From JASHSH01 sp036490215 (GTDB lineage: Bacteria; Pseudomonadota; Alphaproteobacteria; Rhodospirillales; Magnetospirillaceae): a stretch of 61,762 bases of DNA. Shown here piece by piece: positions 46,614-56,285 of the stretch. The stretch covers positions 1 through 61,762 of the forward strand of contig DASXEH010000074.1 in NCBI GenBank assembly GCA_036490215.1, read 5' to 3'. Every line of letters starts with the position of its first letter. Within the stretch, counting starts at the first letter, position 1. The notes under the pieces were generated by a model. That model was given only the letters and a program-made list of their open reading frames with translations. It was not told the DNA's origin and ran no database searches. The translations under genes were made by a program, and so were the position numbers.

Positions 46614-48161
46614 ATGAACGAGATCGCTCGCACCACCGGCGCCTTTGCCGTCGACCGGCCCATCGGCGTCGCGGTCCTCGCCATGGGCGGCCAGGGCGGC
46701 GGCGTGCTGACCGATTGGATCGTTGCACTCGCCGAGAACCAAGGCTGGCATGCCCAATCGACCTCTGTGCCCGGTGTCGCGCAACGCACCGGCGCCACCA
46801 TCTATTACATCGAGATGATGAAGGCGAAGGACGGCAAGGAGCCGATCCTGTCGCTGATGCCGAGCCCCGGCGATGTCGACGTGGTTGTGGCCGCCGAATG
46901 GATGGAAGCCGGCCGCTCAGTGTTGCGCGGTTTGGTGACGCCCGACAAAACAGTATTGATCGCGTCGACGCATCGTTCCTATGCCGTCGGCGAGAAGGAA
47001 AAGCCGGGCGATGGTGTCGGCGATCCGATGGCGGTGACCGATGCGGCCGGTGTGGCGGCAAAATCGACCATCGCCTTCGACATGCAGTCGATCGCCGACC
47101 AGAATGGCAGCGTGATCTCGGCCGCCCTGTTCGGCGCACTGGCCGGTTCGCAGGTTCTGCCCTTCCCGGCAGAGGCATTCGCGGCCGTCATTAGATCCGG
47201 CGGCAAAGGGATCGAGCCGAGCCTCAAGACCTTCGAAGCCGCGCGCATTCGCGCAACCCAGGGCGGGATCGCCCCCGTTGCCAAGGCGCCGGCGAAGAAG
47301 CTGGATGCATTGCCGACTTCGGTCGGGCATCCCAAATTGGATCGGCTACTCGCGCGTATCCGCAGCGAGTTTCCCGCACCGGCGCAGTCACTGCTCTATG
47401 CCGGCATCAAGCGCCTCGTCGATTTCCAGGACGTGGCCTATGCCGATGAATATCTGAACCGTGTCGCACGCGTTCTTGCTTCGGATCGCGAGCATGGCGG
47501 CGAATTGCACACCTATGCGCTGACCCAGGCCGCAGCCAAATACGTTGCCGTGGCCATGGCTTATGACGACATCATTCGTGTCGCCGATCTGAAGACGCGC
47601 GGCACGCGTTTCGATCGCATCAAAAAGCAAATGGACATGGAGGATGACCAGATCCTCTATATGACCGAATTCATGCATCCCCGCGCCGAAGAGATCGTCT
47701 CAACCCTGCCGCGCGGCCTGGCGCTGTGGATCGAACGCAACAAGACTCTCTTCGACGGGATCGACCGTATCGTCAACCGCGCGCGGCGGGTGCGGACAGG
47801 AACGATACGCGCTTTCCTGACGCTCTATATCATTGGCGGCATGCGCGGTTGGCGGCGCGGCACCTTGCGCCATGCCCGCGAACGCGAACACCTTCAGCAT
47901 TGGCTGGATGCGGCGATGGGGCAGGTGACGACGAATTACGAGCTCGCCGTCGAAGTCCTGAATGCGCGTCGTTTGGTGAAGGGTTATTCGGATACCCATG
48001 CGCGCGGCCTGTCGAAGTTCGACCGGGTGATGGATGCGATCCCTGCCCTCGCCAATCGCCCCGATGCGGCATCCTGGATGCGGCGCCTGATCGCCGCTGC
48101 GCTTCAAGACGAGAACGGCACCGCACTCGATGGCGCCGTAAAGACGATAGCCTCGCTATAA
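46614..48161 (+). CDS. iorB: indolepyruvate oxidoreductase, beta subunit with C-terminal extension
   Basis: A 515-residue protein. The first about 200 residues are the gamma/beta 2-oxoacid oxidoreductase domain (AVLAMGGQGGGVLTDWIVAL, then SVPGVAQRTGATIYYIEM, the SVxGxxxRGG-like loop). About 300 further helical residues with LLYAGIKRLVDFQDVAYADEY form the extension seen in fused aerobic IorB. Archaeal IorB is only about 200 residues. It acts with IorA in the cytoplasm. A GC stem-loop at 48182 follows its stop. Confidence 0.9.
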   Translation: MNEIARTTGAFAVDRPIGVAVLAMGGQGGGVLTDWIVALAENQGWHAQSTSVPGVAQRTGATIYYIEMMKAKDGKEPILSLMPSPGDVDVVVAAEWMEAGRSVLRGLVTPDKTVLIASTHRSYAVGEKEKPGDGVGDPMAVTDAAGVAAKSTIAFDMQSIADQNGSVISAALFGALAGSQVLPFPAEAFAAVIRSGGKGIEPSLKTFEAARIRATQGGIAPVAKAPAKKLDALPTSVGHPKLDRLLARIRSEFPAPAQSLLYAGIKRLVDFQDVAYADEYLNRVARVLASDREHGGELHTYALTQAAAKYVAVAMAYDDIIRVADLKTRGTRFDRIKKQMDMEDDQILYMTEFMHPRAEEIVSTLPRGLALWIERNKTLFDGIDRIVNRARRVRTGTIRAFLTLYIIGGMRGWRRGTLRHAREREHLQHWLDAAMGQVTTNYELAVEVLNARRLVKGYSDTHARGLSKFDRVMDAIPALANRPDAASWMRRLIAAALQDENGTALDGAVKTIASL

Positions 48162-48181
48162 AGGCTTCCCCGAATAAGGTA

Positions 48182-48213
48182 CCGCCCGCCCCCAGGAGGA
48201 GAAGGGCGGGCGG
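48182..48213. terminator. GC-rich stem-loop between convergent operons
   Basis: CCGCCCGCCC (48182-48191) pairs perfectly with 48204-48213 around a 12-base loop. It lies 20 bases after the iorB stop and before the end of the convergent SDR gene. There is no T-run on either side, so it may slow or stop transcription with help, or protect 3' ends. Confidence 0.55.
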
Positions 48214-48293
48214 CAGTAGCGTTGCCGATTATTTCTTACGGTTCTGAGCGGCCTGACTCGCTCAACTTCGACCGGCGAACGCGTCGGTAAACC

Positions 48294-49070
48294 TCACCAA
48301 CAGGTATAGCCGCCATCGGCAACGACAATCGAACCAGTCAACAGACTGGCAGCATCCGAGGCGAGGAAGAGCACCACTGAGGCGATTTCGTCGGGCTGGC
48401 CGACGCGCGCCATCGGCGTCATCTCTTTCCACACCTTGTACATCTCGGGGCTCTCGTTAATGCCGAAGCTGGTCAGCGGTGTTTCGATATAGGTCGGTGC
48501 CACCGCATTGACGCGCACGCCACGCTGGCCCCATTCGGCCGCCAGCGATTTGGTCAGATGATGCACCGCCGCCTTCGACGCGTTGTAGAAGGCCTGCGGC
48601 TGCGGCTTGTTGACGATGAAACCCGACATCGAACCGATATTGACGATCGAGCCCTTGCCTTGGGCCAGCATCTGCCGACCGAAGTCACGGCAGCACCAAA
48701 ACAGGCCGTCAAGGTTGACGTCCATATGGAAGCGCCAATGCGAATCGGTCGTGTCTTCGGCGCGCACATCGCTCTTCGCAACGCCCGCGTTATTCACGAG
48801 AATGTCGACCTTCTTGTGATCGGCGAGAATCTTCTTCAACGTCGCAGCGACATCAGCCGACTTGGTCACGTCGAGTGTGACGCCATGTGCATCGATGCCG
48901 AGGCCTTTGAGCTCACCGACGCTGTTGGTCACGCGGTCGGGCTGCATATCGGCCACGATGACCTTCGCCCCCGCCTCGCCCAGCGCTCGCGCACAAGCGG
49001 CGCCGATGCCCTGGCCTGCGCCGGTCACCACGGCCACTTGCCCTCTGAGATTTAGTTTTTCGAGATACAT
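48294..49070 (-). CDS. SDR, probable polyol dehydrogenase
   Basis: A 258-residue classical SDR with AVVTGAGQGIGAACARAL, NNAGVA and the active-site Ser in NIGSMSGFIVN with Tyr-x3-Lys in FYNASKAA. The ending SLLTGSIVVADGGYTCW is typical of sugar-alcohol dehydrogenases. It is the last gene of the sugar-alcohol ABC operon, 42 bases after the ATPase gene. Oxidation of an imported polyol to a ketose, which the FGGY kinase could phosphorylate, is the simplest reading. The exact substrate is unknown. Confidence 0.88.
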   Translation of the reverse strand: MYLEKLNLRGQVAVVTGAGQGIGAACARALGEAGAKVIVADMQPDRVTNSVGELKGLGIDAHGVTLDVTKSADVAATLKKILADHKKVDILVNNAGVAKSDVRAEDTTDSHWRFHMDVNLDGLFWCCRDFGRQMLAQGKGSIVNIGSMSGFIVNKPQPQAFYNASKAAVHHLTKSLAAEWGQRGVRVNAVAPTYIETPLTSFGINESPEMYKVWKEMTPMARVGQPDEIASVVLFLASDAASLLTGSIVVADGGYTCW

Positions 49071-49112
49071 AGCTTTGTTCCTCAGTTCACTACTTTGCCG
49101 TTGTCGGTTCGC

Positions 49113-50114
<1,002 letters not shown>

Positions 50115-50134
50115 GCGCGTGTCCCCGCCCCCTG

Positions 50135-50962
50135 TTATTTCACAGCGCCGAAGGTCAGGCCGCGCACCAATTGCTTCTGCGAGAACCAACCCAAGATTAG
50201 AATCGGCGCGATGGCCAAGGTCGACGCCGCCGACAGCTTGGCCCAGAACAGCCCTTCAGGGCTGGAATACGATGCGATAAAAGCGCTGAGCGGCGCGGCT
50301 TTTGCGGCCGTCAGGTTCAAGGTCCAGAACGCTTCATTCCAGGCCAGGATGATGTTCAGAAGCAAGGTGGAGGCGATACCGGGCACAGCCATCGGCGTCA
50401 GCACATAGAGGATTTCCTTGCCCAGCGACGCACCATCCATGCGCGCGGCTTCGAGAATGTCGACCGGGATTTCCTTGAAGTAGGTGTAGAGCATCCAAAC
50501 GATGATCGGCAGATTGGCCATAGTCATTAGGCCGATCAACCCGCCCACCGTGTCGAGCAGTCCCCAATCGCGATAGATGAGATAGATCGGCACGAGCACG
50601 CCGACCGGCGGCATCATCTTGGTCGAGAGCATCCACATCAGAAGGTCTTTGGTGCGCTTGGCTGGCGCGAAAGCCATCGCCCAAGCGGCCGGCACGGCGA
50701 TGATCAGGCCAAGGATGACGGACCCGAAAGAGATCGCGACCGAATTGCCGAAATGCAGGAAGTAGTCCGAGCGGCTCTGCACCTCGGTGTAATTTTCCAT
50801 CGTCCAGTGAAAGAACAGCAACGGCGGCGAAGCGATCGCATCGCCCTCGCTTTTGAAGCTGGTCATGATCGTCCACAGGATCGGGAAGAACATCACCAGG
50901 CCGAATAGCCACCCGAGAATGGTGAAGAGCGCTTTGCGCTGAGGCGTGACGCGGCGTGCCAT
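50135..50962 (-). CDS. sugar/polyol ABC importer permease (MalG-like)
   Basis: A 275-residue permease with six helices and the EAA loop LEAARMDGASLGKEILYVLTPMA. It opens with LFTILGWLFGLVMFFPILWTI and includes MLSTKMMPPVGVLVPIYLIY, a segment conserved in sorbitol/mannitol-type permeases. It starts three bases after the MalF-like gene and ends 20 before the ATPase gene. Confidence 0.92.
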   Translation of the reverse strand: MARRVTPQRKALFTILGWLFGLVMFFPILWTIMTSFKSEGDAIASPPLLFFHWTMENYTEVQSRSDYFLHFGNSVAISFGSVILGLIIAVPAAWAMAFAPAKRTKDLLMWMLSTKMMPPVGVLVPIYLIYRDWGLLDTVGGLIGLMTMANLPIIVWMLYTYFKEIPVDILEAARMDGASLGKEILYVLTPMAVPGIASTLLLNIILAWNEAFWTLNLTAAKAAPLSAFIASYSSPEGLFWAKLSAASTLAIAPILILGWFSQKQLVRGLTFGAVK

Positions 50963-50965
50963 GGC

Positions 50966-51838
50966 TCAAGCCTCCAGATTCTTGCCAATCATACGGACCA
51001 GGAACACGGCCACGATATTGGCGAGGATAACGGCGATGATGCCGCCCGCCGAAGCGCCGCCGACATCGAATTGCAGCAAGGCCTGAGCATAGACCAGGAA
51101 AGCGATATTGGTCGTCGCGTCACCTGGGCCGCCATTGGTGGTCACCAGGATTTCGGCGAAAACGGTGAGCAGGAAGATCGTCTCGATCAGAATGACGACG
51201 GTGATCGCGCGCGCCAGATGCGGCAGCGTGATGTACCAGAAGATCGAGAGCACGCTGGCGCCGTCCATCTCGGCGGCTTCTTTCTGTTCCTCGCTCAGCG
51301 ACTGCAGCGCGGTCAACAGAATCAGCGTGGCGAACGGCAGCCATTGCCAAGCCACGATCAGGGTCACCGAGAGCAGCGGCACTTCGGCGAACCAGTCGAT
51401 CGGCTGGGCGCCGAACAGATGGGCGATCCAGGCAAAGATGCCATAGACCGGATGCATCAGCATGTTCTTCCAGACCAGCGCCGCCACAGTTGGCAGCACG
51501 AAGAACGGCGAGATCACCAGAATGCGGACGATGCCTTGGCCCCAGAAGGGTTGGTCGAGCATCAGACCGAATAGGGTGCCGCCGACAACGGTGATGACGA
51601 GCGTTCCGACGACGAGTGAGATCGTATTGACGATCGCATCCCAGAACGACGGGTCGGTGACGAAGTAGTAGTAGTTGGAAAAGCCCGCGAAAGGCGTCGG
51701 TCCTGGCTGCAAGAGCTCATAGCGCAGGAACGAGAAATACAGCGTCATGACCAGCGGAACGGCCATCCAGATGAACAGCAGAACCACAGATGGTGCAACC
51801 ATTACCCGCGCCAACGAACGGGTATGAAGCGTGGCCAT
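50966..51838 (-). CDS. sugar/polyol ABC importer permease (MalF-like)
   Basis: A 290-residue permease with six helices. The EAA loop is KEAAEMDGASVLSIFWYITLPHLA, and TLYFSFLRYELLQPG plus NGGPGDATTNIAFLVY are MalF-like family segments. It pairs with the MalG-like protein. A strong stem-loop (51894) lies between its gene and that of the binding protein, as in many importers where the binding protein is made in excess. Confidence 0.92.
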   Translation of the reverse strand: MATLHTRSLARVMVAPSVVLLFIWMAVPLVMTLYFSFLRYELLQPGPTPFAGFSNYYYFVTDPSFWDAIVNTISLVVGTLVITVVGGTLFGLMLDQPFWGQGIVRILVISPFFVLPTVAALVWKNMLMHPVYGIFAWIAHLFGAQPIDWFAEVPLLSVTLIVAWQWLPFATLILLTALQSLSEEQKEAAEMDGASVLSIFWYITLPHLARAITVVILIETIFLLTVFAEILVTTNGGPGDATTNIAFLVYAQALLQFDVGGASAGGIIAVILANIVAVFLVRMIGKNLEA

Positions 51839-51893
51839 GAGAAACCCCTCCGAAGCGGCGGTGGATCGATGCCGGAAAACGCGGATGCGGATC

Positions 51894-51925
51894 GGTCGCC
51901 CTATCCCGTGAAGGATAGGGCGACC
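51894..51925 (-). repeat. 13-bp perfect stem-loop after polyol binding-protein gene
   Basis: GGTCGCCCTATCC (51894-51906) pairs perfectly with 51913-51925 around a 6-base loop, downstream of the binding-protein stop. There is no T-run on the minus strand, so an mRNA-protecting hairpin that lowers permease expression is likelier than a terminator. Confidence 0.7.
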
Positions 51926-51941
51926 GGCCGCTCAGCGACTC

Positions 51942-53261
51942 TTACTTAATGTAACCGGCTTTCTCCATCGCCCGCTCGGCGAGCTTCTGCGCGTTCTCGA
52001 GTGCCACCTCAGGCTTCGTCTGCCCGGCGAGGGCGGCCGAGAACTGCTGTCCGACTTCGGTGCCGATGCCCTGGAATTCAGGGATCGAGGCGAACTGCAC
52101 GCCGATATAGGGTTTCGGCTTGGAGTTGCCATTGACGCTCGGGTCGGCCGAATTGATCGACAGCAGCGTCATTGCAGCGAAGGGCGCGGCCTTCTGATAG
52201 TTCGGATTCGCGTACAGCGACGCACGCGTGCCCGGAGGAACATTGGCCCAGCCATCCTTAGAGGCAACGAGCGAGAGATAGTCCTTGCTAGTTGCCCAGG
52301 CGATGAACTTCTTCGCGGCGTCCTGCTTCTTCGAACTGGACGGAATGGCGAGCGCCCAAGCCCACAGCCAGTTGGAGTTTTTGGCGGTGGTGCCACTCGG
52401 CGCATGGGCGAAGCCCACCTTGTCGGCAACCTGCGAAGCCTTCGGATCCGTCACGAACGATGCAGCGACGGTGGCGTCGATCCAGATGCCGCACTTGCCC
52501 GACTGGAACAGAGCCAGGTTTTCATTGAAGCCGTTCGACGAAGCACCCGGTGGGCCGTACTTGGTCATCAGCTCAAGATAGGTGTTCAACGTCTTCGTCC
52601 ATTCAGGACCGGTAAACTCCGGCTTCCACTTCTCATCGAACAGACGCGCGCCGTAAGAGTTCGCCATGGTCGTCAGGAACGCCATGTTCTCGCCCCAGCC
52701 GGCCTTGCCGCGCAGGCAGATGCCGTACACTTCGTGGGCCTTGTCGGTCGTCTTGGCGACGGCTTCCTTGATGAAGTCCCAGGTCGGATTGTCGGGCATC
52801 TTGATGCCCGCTTTCTCATACAGATCCTTGCGATACATGATCATCGAGCTCTCACCGTAGAACGGGGCGGCGTAGAGCTTGTTCTCGTAGGAGAGGCCAT
52901 TCTTGATCGGCGGCAGAATATCGCCCGCGTCGTAGCTCGCGCCGAGATCATCCAGCGAAACCAGCCAGCCCTGCTTCGCCCAGATCGGCGTTTCATACAT
53001 GCCGATCGTGATGACGTCGTACTGACCGCCCTTGGTGGAGATGTCGGTTGTCACCTTCTGGCGGAGCGCATTTTCCTCGAGGGTGACCCATTCGAGATCG
53101 ATGCCGGGGTTCTTCGCCTTGAAATCATCCGTCAGCTTTTGCATGCGGATCATGTCGCCGTTGTTGACGGTCGCGATCGTCAACTTGGTGTCGGCCTGAG
53201 CCGCGGCGGCGTATGCAGTCAATGCTGCGCCGGCCAATAACGCGATAGCGGTACTGCGCAT
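51942..53261 (-). CDS. sugar-alcohol ABC substrate-binding protein (SmoE-like)
   Basis: A 439-residue family-1 solute-binding protein with signal peptide (ending AAAAQA). The core has GQYDVITIGMYETPIWAKQGW, then GESSMIMYRKDLYEKAGI. Further on come TGPEWTKTLNTYLELMTKYG and FQSGKCGIWIDATVAASF, close to the sorbitol/mannitol-binding group. It should capture a polyol in the periplasm. Stop at 51942 is followed by the 13-bp hairpin. The 189-base gap upstream holds a promoter-like TTGACA and a palindrome for the SorC regulator. Confidence 0.92.
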   Translation of the reverse strand: MRSTAIALLAGAALTAYAAAAQADTKLTIATVNNGDMIRMQKLTDDFKAKNPGIDLEWVTLEENALRQKVTTDISTKGGQYDVITIGMYETPIWAKQGWLVSLDDLGASYDAGDILPPIKNGLSYENKLYAAPFYGESSMIMYRKDLYEKAGIKMPDNPTWDFIKEAVAKTTDKAHEVYGICLRGKAGWGENMAFLTTMANSYGARLFDEKWKPEFTGPEWTKTLNTYLELMTKYGPPGASSNGFNENLALFQSGKCGIWIDATVAASFVTDPKASQVADKVGFAHAPSGTTAKNSNWLWAWALAIPSSSKKQDAAKKFIAWATSKDYLSLVASKDGWANVPPGTRASLYANPNYQKAAPFAAMTLLSINSADPSVNGNSKPKPYIGVQFASIPEFQGIGTEVGQQFSAALAGQTKPEVALENAQKLAERAMEKAGYIK

Positions 53262-53316
53262 TAGGGTCCCTCCCTGTCAAAAAACGTCGACCGCGTATAT
53301 CGGCCGATCATTTGCT

Positions 53317-53360
53317 CATATTATGGTCATATGTTCACGTAAGGGCGACCTTGGTGTCAA
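53317..53360 (-). promoter_or_regulatory. candidate promoter and SorC-type operator
   Basis: On the minus strand TTGACA (53360-53355) is followed by an inverted repeat CATAT-N7-ATATG (53317-53333). The repeat overlaps the region where the -10 box should be, 22-38 bases downstream. That placement fits a repressor site for the SorC-family regulator encoded just upstream. No clear TATAAT is visible. Confidence 0.45.
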
Positions 53361-53450
53361 GGGGAAAACATCAAACGATTGCGGAGTAATAGTCTTACTT
53401 TTCCGGCGAGCGGTTGGTAATAGTGCAACTAAGGGCTGGCAGTGGCCCGG

Positions 53451-54407
53451 CTAGCGATCCGTAATCGACAGAATCAGCTGCGCGGTTTCGAAGTCGGTAA
53501 CTAAACCGGATACAAATCCGCCGCGCAGAACGGCGACGATGGCCGCGGCTTTCCGGCTGCCACCGGCAACCGCGATCACGGGGATCTTCGCCATCTGATC
53601 GGGCGTCAGGCTGGTGACCTTGTCCGTCAGCGGCGACGGGATCACGCGGCCGTTGCGGTCGAGCGGCCAGCCGAGACTCTCGGCAACGGCCCCGATATTG
53701 ATCAGCTCCTGGACGTTTTGTTCGGTGATGAACCCATCCTCGGCAAGCGGGCTGCCGGGCCCGATCGTGCCGACGCCGATGAACGCGGCCTCGGCGCGAG
53801 AATAAAGTTCATCGACCACTTTGTGCAACGGATGGCGCAGCCACGCGTCCTTATCGGCAAGCGTCGCAGCGACGACAGGCACAGGCAGCATGAAATGTTT
53901 GCCCTCGGTCTTGTCGGCCATGCGCAGACCGCAGTCGTAACGGTTGAAAGAGCCGTCGAGCGCGATGGCGCCGGCCAGCGAGAGAATCTTCAGGTTGGGC
54001 AGACGGAATTCGGCGATCTCGTCGACGACAGACTTCAATGTACGGCCCGAGCCGAAGGCAAGAACTTCGACATTGCTGCGCGACAGATAACGCTCGGCCA
54101 GGGTTGCGCCGAGTATGGCAATGGCGCGCAGCGAGCGTGCATCGCCATTCGGTTCGATAGGGGCGACTTCGCAGACTTTGAGGCCGAAGCGATCCTTCAG
54201 CCGACGCGCGACCTCCATGCAATCGCTGGTCGGATGGTTGATCCGCACTTGGACATAGCCGCTCTCGGTCGCCGCCGCGACAAGCCGCTGCACCGTCGGC
54301 CGTGACACGTTCAGCTCTTCGGCGATCTGCTGTTGCGTATGATTGGCGACGTAGTAGAGCCAAGCCACCTGGGCCGCCAGATCGGATTTCTTTGGCGGTT
54401 CCGACAT
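53451..54407 (-). CDS. SorC-family sugar-responsive transcriptional regulator
   Basis: A 318-residue regulator. The N-terminal helix-turn-helix is AWLYYVANHTQQQIAEEL then NVSRPTVQRLVAAATESG. The sugar-phosphate-like binding domain has VLAFGSGRTLKSVVDEI, SLAGAIALDGSFN and FIGVGTIGPGSPL, and ends VSGLVTDFETAQLIL, all typical of SorC/DeoR-type sugar-binding regulators. It lies between kinase and transporter genes, so it likely responds to a phosphorylated ketose. Stop is 189 bases from the binding-protein gene. Confidence 0.93.
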   Translation of the reverse strand: MSEPPKKSDLAAQVAWLYYVANHTQQQIAEELNVSRPTVQRLVAAATESGYVQVRINHPTSDCMEVARRLKDRFGLKVCEVAPIEPNGDARSLRAIAILGATLAERYLSRSNVEVLAFGSGRTLKSVVDEIAEFRLPNLKILSLAGAIALDGSFNRYDCGLRMADKTEGKHFMLPVPVVAATLADKDAWLRHPLHKVVDELYSRAEAAFIGVGTIGPGSPLAEDGFITEQNVQELINIGAVAESLGWPLDRNGRVIPSPLTDKVTSLTPDQMAKIPVIAVAGGSRKAAAIVAVLRGGFVSGLVTDFETAQLILSITDR

Positions 54408-54429
54408 CCCTCATCTCCCTGCTTTGGGA

Positions 54430-56046
54430 TCAAAGAGTGCCCAGGAACGCCTTCGCGTCAACGGCTATTCGCGATGGATCGAGCACGTCACCCGCGCTTC
54501 GGCCATAGAGCGACTGCATGGCCGCGATGATCGTTTCATCCTGGCTGAGCGACACATAGCGGGCATAGCGGCGGTTATGGATGCGGCTGGCCTCGGCACG
54601 CGGATGATAGGTCGCCATTTCGCGCCCACCGAAATGCGCGGCACCAGAAGCGAAGTTCGGCACGATGCCGGCGGCAACCGCGGCATGAATCCCCGCGCCA
54701 ATCGCCGTCGCCTTGCAGAGACTCGGCACCAGAATATCGCGGTCCAGCACATCGGCCATCATCTGCATCAAGACCGGCGCACGCTCGGCCAAGCCGCTGG
54801 CCAGAATCAACCGCTCGGTATTTACGCCGGCTTGGTCGAAGGTTTCGAGGATATGCCGGCCTCCGAAGCACAGCGATTCGAGCAACGCCCAATACATGTC
54901 GACCGACGACGTGTGCAAGCCGAGCCCGAGCATCATCCCGCCGACAGAAGCGTCGCCCAGCGACATGCGCGCGCCGTTCCACCAATCGAGCGCTAGGGGC
55001 CGCCCTTCGTCCGGCGCAACACGCGACGCCGCATCGTCATAGAAGGCGAAGCCAGACGAAAGATCGCGCCCGTGTGGAAACGAGCGGACGAACCATCCGA
55101 GCACATCGCCGCACGCCGCCTGCGCGGCTTCGTGGCACCAAAGGCCAGGCAGCGCGCCGCCCTTCACGCCACGGAAGGCCGGATCGAGAGGCAGCCGATC
55201 TTCGCTCAGCACCATATAGCAGGCCGACGTACCAAGAGAGCCGACAACTGTCCCCGGTTCCGTGACACCAACCGCCGGCAACAGAGCATGGGCGTCGATG
55301 ACAGCGATGGAGACCATCGCCTCGCCCTCGATGCCGGTGCGCACCCGCCACGCATCGCTGAGGGTGCCTGCACATTGACCAACAGGTGCGGGTGTGCCGA
55401 TTTTGTCGTCGAGATTCGTCACGAGGTCGCGAAGGTAACCTTCGGCAGGCGTGTAATGACACTTGTATCCGGCAAAACCAAGGCTTCGCGTCTCGCAGCC
55501 GGTCAATTGCCAGACCATCCAGTCGCCGGCCTCGATGAAGCGTTCGGCGGCGCGCCACAGATCCGGCGCTTCATCGGCCAATTGAGCCGCCTTGGCGGGC
55601 ATCCATTCGCCGAACGTCTTACCGCCGTCGCGCATCAGAGCAGTACGCGACTCCATGCTGATTCGTTCGGCCCAAGGCTGTGCCGCGCGATGCTTCCAAA
55701 GTTTGGCATAGGCGTGCGGCTCATCGGGATGGATGACGGACAGCGGTGTTCCATCGGCGCGCGTCGGCAGCGGCGTGCTCGCCGTAAAATCGATACCGAT
55801 GCTCAGAATGCGCCGCCCGCTCCCGAGCGTCTGCAGAATGGTCTGCGTCGCATCGACATAGTCCTGCGCGTCTTGCAACGCCCAGCCCGGGGGTAGAGCG
55901 CGGCCGCTTGGGATATGCGTCGTCATGACGCCATGCCGATAGGCCGCAACGGCGCTCGCGGTTACAGCGCCGCTCTCGACGTCGAGCAGCACCCCGCGCA
56001 CAGACTCGGTCCCGAAGTCGAGGCCGATCACATAGTGTCTGGCCAC
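54430..56046 (-). CDS. FGGY carbohydrate kinase, ribulokinase-like
   Basis: A 538-residue FGGY kinase. It starts VIGLDFGTESVRGVLLD, the phosphate-1 motif, and has GIDFTASTPLPTRADG and LWKHRAAQPWAE, close to L-ribulokinase. The catalytic base is Asp in IAVIDAHALLPAVG. Further motifs are VGSLGTSACYMV and LPGLWCHEAAQAACGDVLGWF, and the ATP site is ILASGLAERAPVLMQMMADV. It phosphorylates a ketopentose or related sugar. It is the first gene of the polyol operon, 22 bases before the SorC gene, and divergent from larA. Confidence 0.92.
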   Translation of the reverse strand: MARHYVIGLDFGTESVRGVLLDVESGAVTASAVAAYRHGVMTTHIPSGRALPPGWALQDAQDYVDATQTILQTLGSGRRILSIGIDFTASTPLPTRADGTPLSVIHPDEPHAYAKLWKHRAAQPWAERISMESRTALMRDGGKTFGEWMPAKAAQLADEAPDLWRAAERFIEAGDWMVWQLTGCETRSLGFAGYKCHYTPAEGYLRDLVTNLDDKIGTPAPVGQCAGTLSDAWRVRTGIEGEAMVSIAVIDAHALLPAVGVTEPGTVVGSLGTSACYMVLSEDRLPLDPAFRGVKGGALPGLWCHEAAQAACGDVLGWFVRSFPHGRDLSSGFAFYDDAASRVAPDEGRPLALDWWNGARMSLGDASVGGMMLGLGLHTSSVDMYWALLESLCFGGRHILETFDQAGVNTERLILASGLAERAPVLMQMMADVLDRDILVPSLCKATAIGAGIHAAVAAGIVPNFASGAAHFGGREMATYHPRAEASRIHNRRYARYVSLSQDETIIAAMQSLYGRSAGDVLDPSRIAVDAKAFLGTL

Positions 56047-56093
56047 CCCGTCCTCCCCACCAGATCAGAAACGCGGGATGCGTCCCTAACCGG

Positions 56094-56120
56094 GAGCCCG
56101 TATTGGCCGGGCTCGCTTTT
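56094..56120 (+). promoter_or_regulatory. hairpin plus T-run in lar leader
   Basis: GAGCCCG (56094-56100) pairs with 56108-56114 around a 7-base loop and is followed by GCTTTT on the plus strand. It lies 166 bases ahead of larA with no upstream plus-strand gene, so if transcribed it would act as a leader terminator. Two CCTTGGT copies (56203 and 56225, 22 bases apart) lie further downstream. Confidence 0.4.
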
Positions 56121-56285
56121 ATGCATCCATGGTGGCACAGGGCCGGACCTGCATGCCAGATTCTTTTGCGTAATCAGGCGGCAGGCGCAACCCGCGTCAA
56201 AGCCTTGGTGCTACAGCAAAATTCCCTTGGTATTGCCCTGCGCCGGTGCTTGAATTGCCGCCTTCATTCAACGCGGGTTGAACAC

